Part shown: in pieces, positions 35,362-43,099 of the stretch
How the letters are laid out: the number at the start of each line of letters is the position of its first letter
How positions within the stretch are numbered: position 1 is the stretch's first letter
Source: Bacteroidales bacterium UBA6192
Lineage (GTDB): Bacteria > Bacteroidota > Bacteroidia > Bacteroidales > F082
DNA: 64,000 nt
Direction: 5' to 3'
NCBI GenBank assembly: GCA_002422725.1
Contig: DITE01000064.1
Location: forward strand, 48,991 to 112,990
The notes under the pieces: generated by a model
Seen by the model: only the letters and a program-made list of their open reading frames with translations
The model's database searches: none
Told to the model about the DNA's origin: nothing
Made by a program: the position numbers and the translations under genes

Positions 35362-36831
35362 TCATTGTTTCACCCATTTGCCGGTTTCGTGAAGTCCAGT
35401 TTGTGCAGTGATTACATAGATATAAGTTCCTGCACCCAAGCCTGTCGTGTTAATAACGGCTTCCCGACCGTTGATGTGTTGTAGCAACACCATCTTTCCA
35501 CCTAAATCGAATAAAGTAACTAACGAAATCGGGTGCTGAAAAGCCACCCTGATTTGCAGCATATCACTTCCCGGATTAGGATACACAATGGCTTCGCTCA
35601 GGGATGGTGAAGCAAGTTCGTTCCCCCCCACAATAAGCCCCTCCTTGCTAAGCTTCAATAAGATTACATCTCTTTTGAGTTCAGAAATATTTATGTAATC
35701 GTAGCGAGATCCGCCCACGAAACAACCCCCGTCTTTTGCAGCAAGCACGTTGGTCATCACATAGTATGCATCTCCGCCATAGAACCTTTCCCACCGGACA
35801 TTGAGCGCACTGTCGGTTTGAACAATTATGAACCAACTGGGTTGCATACCAAAATAGGGATTATCGAAAGAAAGATTCCGTGTACCTCCTAAATAAACAG
35901 TATCCCTGTGTTTTAGGTCAATTCCTGCCCATAAGGCAGGAAAATCAATAGTATCGCTAGGGTGCCAGGTAAAATGTTTTGAACCTGTTGTATCCATTGG
36001 GTGATATTGCCTGATGACACCCAGGTCGTAATAATTATTGGAAGACACCCGTTGTCCCAATAAGTAAAAAGAAGTATCTGTGTCCCATTTACAACTCGAG
36101 TTCGCTCCAAATCCAGCCTTCCAATTTTGGGTTTCAATTAGGTTTAAGTTTTTGTCAAACAGATGGTAGCGATCAAATAAATAATTAATGCCCCAATAAA
36201 TATTAGTATCCAGGCTTCTCATATATTTCAAATGTCCACCTTCATTAGGTACCAAAAAATACTTGGCTTTCAGGCTATCATATTCCGGGCCAAACTCATA
36301 GATAATTGGCCGGAATGGGGGTGTTATTTCTTCGTAAATAAGACCCCCTCCGGTTATATATCTTCCATCAGCTTGCTTTGTCGTATGAATTCCTCTTAAT
36401 TTTCTATTAATAGGAAAATTGTAAGTCAATAAAGCCGTTTGCACAAATCCCGAGTCAAGGCTAATAAGAGCAATTCCGGCATTCATAAACTGATTCGCTT
36501 TCTGACTATAGCTACCGATAATGCTTAAATGGCCATTATCAAGAGTGAACAAATTATTCCCGACAAAATCCCTATCTTCAATAAAAAGTAACTTCTGTTT
36601 TATCCTATCACCAAACTCATTTAAGTGAATAATTGTTGAATTAGTAAGGGAGTCTAACTGAAAGGCGTTTGAGTAGATACTAATATAAACCTGCCTGCTG
36701 TCGGATTCTGTTATATCGGACATCATAGCATCGAAAGAAGATCTATGCAGATACTCAAAGGTCGTTTGTTGCGATTGCATGAAATGAAATGCAAGCAACA
36801 ATATTATCAGTAGTGTGTTTTTGAATTTCAT
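35362..36831 (-). CDS. Secreted T9SS cargo protein, unknown function
   Basis: This 489-residue protein has a signal peptide (MKFKNTLLIILLLAFHFMQS). A long beta-rich region with WD- or delta-60-like short repeats follows (HTTKQADGRYITGGG, LAAKDGGCFVGGSRYD). A T9SS type A sorting domain lies at the C-terminus (AIVYPNPGSDMLQIRV and GAGTYIYVITAQTG). It is likely displayed or released by T9SS. The repeats resemble those of the 43100-44716 product. No enzymatic motif is seen. It is followed by a remnant of another sorting-domain tail. Confidence 0.75.
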   Translation of the reverse strand: MKFKNTLLIILLLAFHFMQSQQTTFEYLHRSSFDAMMSDITESDSRQVYISIYSNAFQLDSLTNSTIIHLNEFGDRIKQKLLFIEDRDFVGNNLFTLDNGHLSIIGSYSQKANQFMNAGIALISLDSGFVQTALLTYNFPINRKLRGIHTTKQADGRYITGGGLIYEEITPPFRPIIYEFGPEYDSLKAKYFLVPNEGGHLKYMRSLDTNIYWGINYLFDRYHLFDKNLNLIETQNWKAGFGANSSCKWDTDTSFYLLGQRVSSNNYYDLGVIRQYHPMDTTGSKHFTWHPSDTIDFPALWAGIDLKHRDTVYLGGTRNLSFDNPYFGMQPSWFIIVQTDSALNVRWERFYGGDAYYVMTNVLAAKDGGCFVGGSRYDYINISELKRDVILLKLSKEGLIVGGNELASPSLSEAIVYPNPGSDMLQIRVAFQHPISLVTLFDLGGKMVLLQHINGREAVINTTGLGAGTYIYVITAQTGLHETGKWVKQ

Positions 36832-36888
36832 GATGACAAGTTAAAACGAAGGCTGAAATGTTTTCAGCCATCGATGTTAAAATCAAAT

Positions 36889-37869
36889 CTAGTTAGATGG
36901 TGGCACCAATGTTAGAATACCATAAGTAGCTTCATATTGGTGATAGTATGTTCCTTCAAAATTTTCTAACTTCAGATAATCAAAAATATAAACATCAAAC
37001 AGATGTTTTCCTTCAGGTCTTATGCCCTCATTCAAATTATGAAGAATTTCGTGTGACTCTTCCAGGTAGTAGGTTAACAGTTCATTGGTAAGGCAGTTGT
37101 TCTCAGGATAATTCCAACCAGCATACAAGCGGCCATAAAAATCATCAAGCCCATGAAAAACAATTGGGTCTCCAATACTTGTTGGGATAAATCGAAAAGG
37201 TTGCTCAAACTCAATCACCGGGTTGTTCAGCCTGCTCATAAGCTCATCGGAACCGTCCGAAACACCCTGCATGGTGGCATCACATTTGCCTGTGGGGGGG
37301 TTGTTAAACTCTTCTTGTCCTAATGTCCCCCAATACCAGTCGTCTTCCTCGTCAAATGGCTCATACCAGCCATATATAAACTTAAACCCATAGGCTCGCA
37401 CCACCGATATAAAGGCTGTGCTGCCTACAATACTGTCTAAGCGAACATCAGCAAACCTGAGGTTCTTTTCCTCGCTGGGAATCTGCTCAAGTTCAGCGAG
37501 CAAGTCTGCTTCCATATCGTCGTACATTGCGTCAAAATCCACCATAGTAACCATCTGGTACTGGTCAATGGTTAAGGTATAAGGTGTTTTGGTTCTCACA
37601 AAATCATCAAACGCAATTTCGGGATGGGCATAGGCTAAGTTTTGCATGGCTTCGGCATACCACACTGCTGAGTCAATCTCAACAAATTGGCCTGACTTGT
37701 AATTGCCATTTAATTGCAACTCGAACGATTCAATTATCCGAATAGTTTTCATGCTTTCTTCCAATAATGTATCAAAGGTTCCATTGTCCTTTTTTGTGGC
37801 TTCCTTGCGACACGAAAATGTTGCCGCTGTTAAAACGGCCAACAGGATAAAAATAGTATGTTTTCTCAT
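36889..37869 (-). CDS. Uncharacterised lipoprotein
   Basis: This 326-residue protein has lipobox TFSC (C20). The mature sequence is acidic in its first half (MYDDMEADLLAELEQIPSEEKN) and has a WYWGTLGQEEF segment and an ESHEILHNLNEGI segment. No domain is recognised. It lies 57 bases upstream of the T9SS cargo gene 35362-36831 on the same strand and may be expressed with it. Confidence 0.65.
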   Translation of the reverse strand: MRKHTIFILLAVLTAATFSCRKEATKKDNGTFDTLLEESMKTIRIIESFELQLNGNYKSGQFVEIDSAVWYAEAMQNLAYAHPEIAFDDFVRTKTPYTLTIDQYQMVTMVDFDAMYDDMEADLLAELEQIPSEEKNLRFADVRLDSIVGSTAFISVVRAYGFKFIYGWYEPFDEEDDWYWGTLGQEEFNNPPTGKCDATMQGVSDGSDELMSRLNNPVIEFEQPFRFIPTSIGDPIVFHGLDDFYGRLYAGWNYPENNCLTNELLTYYLEESHEILHNLNEGIRPEGKHLFDVYIFDYLKLENFEGTYYHQYEATYGILTLVPPSN

Positions 37870-38253
37870 TGTTTTGTACTTGTGTGTTTGTAAAAAATCA
37901 AATGCTGATCCGGAAATAATATATTACAGCTTTGCAGTTCCCGGTTCAGCTAAACTGCAAAGCCTAAAACAATGAAGTTGTTCTTCCCGAGCCAAAAAAT
38001 GTGTTTGGTGTTGTGGTAATGTAGATATTCTTCATTGCCATAACAGATAATTTGCTGTTCATGAGGAAACCAAAACCCGGCTTCATTTGAAATAAGAATT
38101 ACTTCCCAACGTTTCCTGGAAGTTTTAAATATATGGAGGTGGTGAGTAAGTGCTTGTTTTACAACATTATTCAAACTAATAGAAACATAACATTGTATGC
38201 TATTAAGCCATCCCTTTTGGGTTAAACAACCAGGCTGGAAGGAAATCGCCGCT
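37870..38253. other. Intergenic region with an 11-bp inverted repeat
   Basis: No convincing gene is found. A perfect 11-bp inverted repeat GCTTTGCAGTT/AACTGCAAAGC (37929-37939 and 37953-37963) with a 13-base loop lacks a U-run on either side. A 74-codon minus-strand frame (37950-38174) has no recognisable features, begins without a promoter and ends inside this hairpin. It was not called. Confidence 0.45.
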
Positions 38254-38277
38254 GCCGCGCGAATCCCTTCGCGTGGC
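38254..38277 (-). repeat. REP-like palindrome A, 3' of the RAYT gene
   Basis: A 10-bp stem GCCGCGCGAA/TTCGCGTGGC with a TCCC loop (one G-T pair) abuts the RAYT stop codon (38279). Read on the minus strand it is CCACGCGAA-GGGA-TTCGCGCGG followed by CAGCGGCGA. That is the same unit as REP B in opposite orientation. Confidence 0.75.
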
Positions 38278-38278
38278 C

Positions 38279-38833
38279 TTATTTAACAACAATAACTCCA
38301 TCCAAAATACCTTTTTCTCCACTATAATCTATGGCACTACTGTAAACATAATCTTCAGGCCTAAATACAAGCCCTTCTTCAACAGGATTATAATGAATGT
38401 AGTTCAACTTTTCCTGTACCACTTTGTTGCTCCAAAGTTCAATCGGCATATTATCATGCCTCCAAAACTGAAAGTTTGTAACATTGGTTGATTGATCTGC
38501 TGCTTTCTTAAATTGCTCCAACAACCATTCTCTCTTGCTTTCTGCCTGATTATCCTTTATTGCCTGAACTATCTTTTTACTGGTATATCGTTTAAAATCT
38601 CCCAATAACAGCTCAGGCTTTTGGCCTTCTGAACTTCTAAATATTAAGTGAACATGGCTTTTCATAATGCACCATGCAAAAACTTCCATTCCTTTATTCT
38701 GCTGACAAAAACGAAGAGCATCCAAGACTATATTTTTGTACTCGTTCCTCGTGAATACATCAATCCACTCCACTACAGCAAAGCTAACAAAATAAACTCC
38801 TTCCGGATTTCGGAACTTGTAGTTACGGCTCAT
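38279..38833 (-). CDS. REP-associated tyrosine transposase (RAYT)
   Basis: This 184-residue protein of the IS200-like Y1 transposase superfamily has the HUH metal motif H60-V-H62 in WCIMKSHVHLIFR and the likely catalytic tyrosine Y83 in DFKRYTSKKI. The C-terminal signature KLNYIHYNPVEEGLV is typical of RAYTs. REP-like palindromes flank both sides, in inverted orientation. RAYTs bind and mobilise REP sequences through single-strand DNA and are usually single-copy, vertically kept genes. The reading frame is intact. A TATATTTG element (38838-38845) lies just upstream. Confidence 0.85.
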   Translation of the reverse strand: MSRNYKFRNPEGVYFVSFAVVEWIDVFTRNEYKNIVLDALRFCQQNKGMEVFAWCIMKSHVHLIFRSSEGQKPELLLGDFKRYTSKKIVQAIKDNQAESKREWLLEQFKKAADQSTNVTNFQFWRHDNMPIELWSNKVVQEKLNYIHYNPVEEGLVFRPEDYVYSSAIDYSGEKGILDGVIVVK

Positions 38834-38837
38834 TTAA

Positions 38838-38845
38838 CAAATATA
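38838..38845 (-). promoter_or_regulatory. -7 element of the RAYT gene
   Basis: CAAATATA on plus is TATATTTG on minus, exact, only 5 bases before the ATG at 38833. The mRNA would be leaderless. Confidence 0.35.
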
Positions 38846-38900
38846 ATTCTTTTAAGCATATTGCCATGAGAAAGATTCTTGGTTTTAATAGTATTAGTGA

Positions 38901-38921
38901 CCACGCGAAAGATTCGCGCGG
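38901..38921 (+). repeat. REP-like palindrome B, 5' of the RAYT gene
   Basis: A 9-bp stem CCACGCGAA/TTCGCGCGG (38901-38909 and 38913-38921) with an AGA loop is followed by TAGCAGTGA. It is the inverted counterpart of REP A on the other side of the RAYT gene. Confidence 0.75.
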
Positions 38922-38940
38922 TAGCAGTGAGATGAGAAAC

Positions 38941-38956
38941 GACCACGCGAAAGATT
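38941..38956 (+). repeat. Partial REP copy
   Basis: GACCACGCGAAAGATT repeats the first half of REP B exactly (38899-38914). The second half-stem is replaced by ACCTTCGGTG, so it is a truncated or diverged copy 20 bases after REP B. Confidence 0.6.
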
Positions 38957-39039
38957 ACCTTCGGTGAAAAAGTTCCCTCATCAGCGGTGAATGTTAAGTT
39001 TTTGACACATTCGGACATGACTTTCATGGCAGCGGAATC

Positions 39040-39135
39040 CTACAACACCACCAACCTTCCACTTTGCCAATTCCTTCCGTCCCACAGCCTGAGAATTCTT
39101 AATCCACAATCTGCATGCTGAGCGAGGGTTGCTGA
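39040..39135 (-). pseudogene. Orphan T9SS C-terminal-domain tail (gene remnant 2)
   Basis: With stop at 39040-39042 the minus strand encodes LRILRLWDGRNWQSGRLVVL, nearly the same tail as remnant 1 and as the end of the 43100-44716 gene. Upstream in frame the sequence runs into simple repeats and then a stop at 39229-39231. No start or secreted-protein sequence is visible. The rest of the interval 38957-39289 holds the direct repeat 39129-39158 and a loose -7 element TTCTTTTG (about 39257-39264) for the next gene. Confidence 0.7.
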
Positions 39136-39158
39136 GTGGAAGTTGCTGAGTGCCGAAG
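39129..39158 (+). repeat. Direct repeat in the intergenic region
   Basis: GTTGCTGAGTG occurs twice, 14 bases apart, within a GAGCGAGG...AAGTCGAAGCG context. Similar short repeats are scattered between genes in many Bacteroidota genomes. It lies inside the extended frame of remnant 2. Confidence 0.5.
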
Positions 39159-39289
39159 CAAGTCGAAGCGTACCACCCACAACAAACTCTTCATTTTTGC
39201 TTGCCTGAATACAGAAAATTAAATAATTTTAGGGCATAATTCAGGAAAGTATATATTTCTTTTGTGGAACCACACAAAAAGCTATTGTT

Positions 39290-40696
39290 ATGGAAGAGTT
39301 TAGGGTTAAACAACACAGTAAATCAGTCATGAAACCCACAATGACTGGATTGATACTTGTCATGGTCTTACTATCGGTTGTGCCGCTTTTTGCGCAGCAA
39401 GCTGTGAAAGATGAATATCCCCTGCAACCAGCAAAAGAACAACCCCTCGAAACCATCACCCTCCAACCCGGCACTATCAACTGGGTTTCATTCCCCCGAC
39501 TGGATCGCCAAGGCGATGGAACTTTTTCCTCCGAAACTCTCTTTAATGCAACCATACCTGACCGTTCAGATTTATTTGTAGCAAGACATAATGAAGGAGG
39601 CGTAATAATTGACAAAACATACAGTGCTGGTGATTGGTCAGGAGACCTTGATCTTGTCAGGTCATCATTGGGTTATAAGATCAGTACAAAACACCTCAGT
39701 CAGGCTTATATCCCGATGACCGGCACTGTGTTGGCCTCGAATACTAATGTCAGCATCAAGCCCTTTTACGAAAACTGGCTGGGCTATTTCCTGTATAAAT
39801 CCCAAAGCCCCTTTGATGCCTTCCCCGATGAAGTGCAGTCGAAGCTTCAATCCATGAAGGGAAAATACTGGTCGTGCATCAAAAAGAACATGAGCCCGAC
39901 CAAATCAAACATCGTCCAGGGATGGCTCTGTGCCTGCAACCAGATCGGTGGCATATGGCTGAACTATGGGGATATGGTAGCCGTTTACCCCGAAGAACGC
40001 GAGGAGTTCAGCTTTCAGTGGCAGCAAGTCCCGGGACAAAAAACAGAAAGTACCTACCAGCCTCCTGAATACTTCAGCTTCACGGAAGGTTATGACTACA
40101 CCTCGCTGTTTATTGAGCCTGACAGCAGTGGGACAATACAGGAAATCGGTGCATTTGCCGGTGACAGCTGCATTGGCGCAGCCGTGGTCAACCCAGGCGA
40201 CAGCCTTGTGCTGGTGCGGGCTTTTGTGCCTCCCGGCAGCCAGGACAGCATCACCCTGCAGTTGTACGATGGAATGAAATCGGGCAACAGGGTGGTCAGA
40301 CAGTATTATGTAACAGCACCCGGACAGGAGGAGCCACGCTATCGGAGCATCAACACACGGGAGCGTAAGCCCTGGTATCTGATCAGTCTTAAAGACAAAC
40401 CTGATGAAAGTATTGAAGTACCCATCGGCCTTTCCTTCATAACCTACCCCAATCCGGCAGGAGACCAGATCAGCCTCAGGGTCACCGCGCCCGAAGCAAG
40501 CGCACCGGGCAGTTTGCTGCTACTCGATATGCAGGGTCGTATAGTAGCCATTCATGCCACCGGACCTTTGAGCAAGGGCAACAACCTGATGAGTTTTTCC
40601 CTGAAAACCTCCGGTGCACCTTTACCCTCAGGCTTGTACCAGCTTGTGTTGCGCAGTGCTCTTGGTACCGCTACACAAAAACTCATCGTTCAATAG
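39290..40696 (+). CDS. Secreted T9SS cargo protein, unknown function
   Basis: This 468-residue protein has a hydrophobic signal (MKPTMTGLILVMVLLSVVPL, then FAQQ) that begins 13 residues after the first ATG at 39290; the ATG at 39329 is the alternative start. The body has a beta-rich region (INWVSFPRLDRQGDG, GAFAGDSCIGAAVV) and no known catalytic motif. A T9SS sorting domain ends it (FITYPNPAGDQISLRV and PLPSGLYQLVLRS). The downstream gene starts 1 base after its stop, so the two are translationally coupled. Confidence 0.75.
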   Translation: MEEFRVKQHSKSVMKPTMTGLILVMVLLSVVPLFAQQAVKDEYPLQPAKEQPLETITLQPGTINWVSFPRLDRQGDGTFSSETLFNATIPDRSDLFVARHNEGGVIIDKTYSAGDWSGDLDLVRSSLGYKISTKHLSQAYIPMTGTVLASNTNVSIKPFYENWLGYFLYKSQSPFDAFPDEVQSKLQSMKGKYWSCIKKNMSPTKSNIVQGWLCACNQIGGIWLNYGDMVAVYPEEREEFSFQWQQVPGQKTESTYQPPEYFSFTEGYDYTSLFIEPDSSGTIQEIGAFAGDSCIGAAVVNPGDSLVLVRAFVPPGSQDSITLQLYDGMKSGNRVVRQYYVTAPGQEEPRYRSINTRERKPWYLISLKDKPDESIEVPIGLSFITYPNPAGDQISLRVTAPEASAPGSLLLLDMQGRIVAIHATGPLSKGNNLMSFSLKTSGAPLPSGLYQLVLRSALGTATQKLIVQ

Positions 40697-40697
40697 C

Positions 40698-43055
40698 ATG
40701 AAAAGCGAACTAAAACCTATCGGGCAAATATTTCTTGCCCATGAGTCAGCCATTTTGTTGGCTTTGATGTTGGTGCTATGTCAGCTGGCAATAGCCGACA
40801 CCCTTACAGTGAAGCAGGACGGCACAGGCCACTACACCCAGATACAGCAGGCTTTGGATGCTGCCTTAAACAACGATGTGGTGCTGGTGTACCCCGGAAC
40901 CTATTTTGAAAACTTAGTAATGCCTCCGGGCAACCTTGAGTTGTGTGGCACCTATGTGCTGAGCAGCAACAGGGTCGACATATACGCCACGGTGGTGGAT
41001 GGCAACCATAACGGCTCCTGTGTGCAGTTTACACACGATGGCTACCAGTATGTAGTCAATGGTCTGGTGTTCCAGAACGGGAGCGGGACGCCTTTTGATT
41101 TAATTCCATGGTCTGACGGTGGTGGTATTCGTATTGAAGAATCTGATGTGGATATATTGAACTGCATCATACAAAACAATCACGCAGCTTCTGCAGCTGG
41201 CGTATGGATCAGCAATGCATCAGTTTTTTTTAGTGGCAATATCATCAAAAACAATAGGTCATTCGTAGCTACGGCTGGCATATTGGTGTTGAATTCATCA
41301 CAGGTAAGCTTTGACACTATTCAGCTAAACTCTGTATTTAACAACTATGGACCAAGAATCCGCGAATATGGCCAATCTGTCCTAATGCCACCGATCAGGA
41401 TCAAACTCGATACGGTAACCACAATGAGGGTTAATAATTATTACCATTTTACATCTTATGACGAGAGCGGCTACAACACCTACTTGGTTGAAGTAGAGGG
41501 CCAAACGGGCTATTACGGTTATATTGAGCAGGATGTGTATGTATCGCCTCAGGGTGATGATGCCAATTCAGGCCTTAGTCCTGATGAACCCCTGAAGTCG
41601 TTGAGCATGGCGCTCACCCGCATCGTGTCGGACAGCCTGATTGAACGCAGCATACACCTTGCAGCGGGCACCTATTCGGCCACTGCCACAGGCGAACTCT
41701 TTCCTTTGCAGTTCAAGCACAACATAAGCATCAAAGGGGCAGGCAGCGGGCAAACCACCATTGACCTTGAAGACAGCGGCAATCTGTCGGGCTTGTTCAT
41801 TGTTGGCACCTACCGATTCCGCATGCATGGGGTTACCATCCAGAACGGAGCATTACCTGAGTTCCAAACCACCGGCTTTGCCGATTTTTATGTGAGCAGA
41901 TTAGTCGAGTTCAGGGATGTTGTGTTCAGCAATGCCAATATGTTTGAAAAACCATTTGGGCCAACGTTTAAGTCTATAGATACTGCTATCATTGACAGTT
42001 GCAGGTTCATTGGGAATGTAGGGGGCAGAGGTGTTTATTTTTATAATTCTCCAACATATTTGCCTGTAAAACCCGAAATAAAACTCGACATGTACACTAC
42101 TGTGTTTTCAGAGAATACTTATGATGGCGGAACCGAGTATCAGACCTGCCCTCAGCTGGCACTCAACGGGCATAACTCAACTCAATACATAGCCAGGGCA
42201 GATGTAGTCAACTGCCTGTTTGATAACAATTCTGACAACTTGTTTCAGCTTAGACAAGGGGTTTGTATCAATGCCAAAGAATCTTTTGTGAACATCGTTA
42301 ACAGCACTTTTGCCAACAATGTTACAGCAGCGGTTGTTGGTGCCGCAATATATGTCCGTAGCAGAACTCATGTGAAGGCATGGAACAGTATTTTCTACCA
42401 AAACCAGCCAAATCAACTCACCTTGTATGAGAACAGTCAGGATTGGGACTTTCCGGTTTCTCTGGAAGTTTCCCATTCAATGGTCACTGATGGTTTGTCG
42501 GGCATTGCAAACATTGGCACAGGCAACACCATTGTTTACCACCCCTCCAACATCGACACCGACCCCCTCTTCACCGGTTATGGTGATTTCCCTTATTCCC
42601 TATCGGGTCTGTCGCCCTGCATTGATGCCGGCACGCTTGAGCTGCCCGAAGGCATCACCCTTCCTACCACCGACCTGGCAGGCAACCCCCGTGTGTGGGG
42701 TGGTAGTGTGGATATGGGGGCATATGAGTTCAACCCGGTAAGCATTGGCGAAAGCAGGCTGCAAGCCAAAGCCCCTGCCCGTATTGTGGCCTCGTCCAAC
42801 CCCTTTGTTCATGAACTCGGCCTTACGGTAACGCCCAAAACCGGAGTTCCGGTATGCATCACGGTGCACAACCTATTGGGCCGCGAAGTCGCCCGCCTGC
42901 TGGATCAGACAGACAACCGTCTGGCCTACACCACCCTGCAATGGAACGGCCGCGGCAGTGCTGGTGAAAACCTCCCCGCAGGAGCCTATATCATTAGTTT
43001 GGTTGAAGATGGTAAGGAAGTGGAAACCTTGAGAGTAGTAAAAAGTGAACGGTGA
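40698..43055 (+). CDS. Secreted right-handed beta-helix protein with T9SS sorting domain
   Basis: This 785-residue protein has a signal segment (AILLALMLVLCQLAIA) and two parallel beta-helix blocks. The first opens with VKQDGTGHYTQIQQALDAA and the second with the DUF1565-type VSPQGDDANSGLSPDEPLKS. The C-terminal region (SSNPFVHELGLTV, LLGREVARLL and LPAGAYIISLVEDG) is a FlgD-like/T9SS tail. Beta-helices of this kind bind or cleave polysaccharides, but no lyase motif is seen. The start at 40698 follows the previous stop directly. The last codons and stop come from a simple GTGAAC repeat. Confidence 0.78.
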   Translation: MKSELKPIGQIFLAHESAILLALMLVLCQLAIADTLTVKQDGTGHYTQIQQALDAALNNDVVLVYPGTYFENLVMPPGNLELCGTYVLSSNRVDIYATVVDGNHNGSCVQFTHDGYQYVVNGLVFQNGSGTPFDLIPWSDGGGIRIEESDVDILNCIIQNNHAASAAGVWISNASVFFSGNIIKNNRSFVATAGILVLNSSQVSFDTIQLNSVFNNYGPRIREYGQSVLMPPIRIKLDTVTTMRVNNYYHFTSYDESGYNTYLVEVEGQTGYYGYIEQDVYVSPQGDDANSGLSPDEPLKSLSMALTRIVSDSLIERSIHLAAGTYSATATGELFPLQFKHNISIKGAGSGQTTIDLEDSGNLSGLFIVGTYRFRMHGVTIQNGALPEFQTTGFADFYVSRLVEFRDVVFSNANMFEKPFGPTFKSIDTAIIDSCRFIGNVGGRGVYFYNSPTYLPVKPEIKLDMYTTVFSENTYDGGTEYQTCPQLALNGHNSTQYIARADVVNCLFDNNSDNLFQLRQGVCINAKESFVNIVNSTFANNVTAAVVGAAIYVRSRTHVKAWNSIFYQNQPNQLTLYENSQDWDFPVSLEVSHSMVTDGLSGIANIGTGNTIVYHPSNIDTDPLFTGYGDFPYSLSGLSPCIDAGTLELPEGITLPTTDLAGNPRVWGGSVDMGAYEFNPVSIGESRLQAKAPARIVASSNPFVHELGLTVTPKTGVPVCITVHNLLGREVARLLDQTDNRLAYTTLQWNGRGSAGENLPAGAYIISLVEDGKEVETLRVVKSER

Positions 43056-43096
43056 ACAGTGAAAAGTGAACATAGAACGGTGATCGGTGGACGGTA
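43045..43096 (+). repeat. GTGAAC-type simple repeat
   Basis: Imperfect tandem units of GTGAAC, GTGAAA and GGTGATC begin inside the last codons of the upstream gene and continue to the end of the convergent gene. Stop codon TGA (43053-43055) lies within the repeat. Confidence 0.65.
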
Positions 43097-43099
43097 ACG

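Noticed and set aside
37950..38174. 74-codon minus-strand frame
   Set aside because: No recognisable motif, no promoter, ends inside a hairpin; possible but unsupported.
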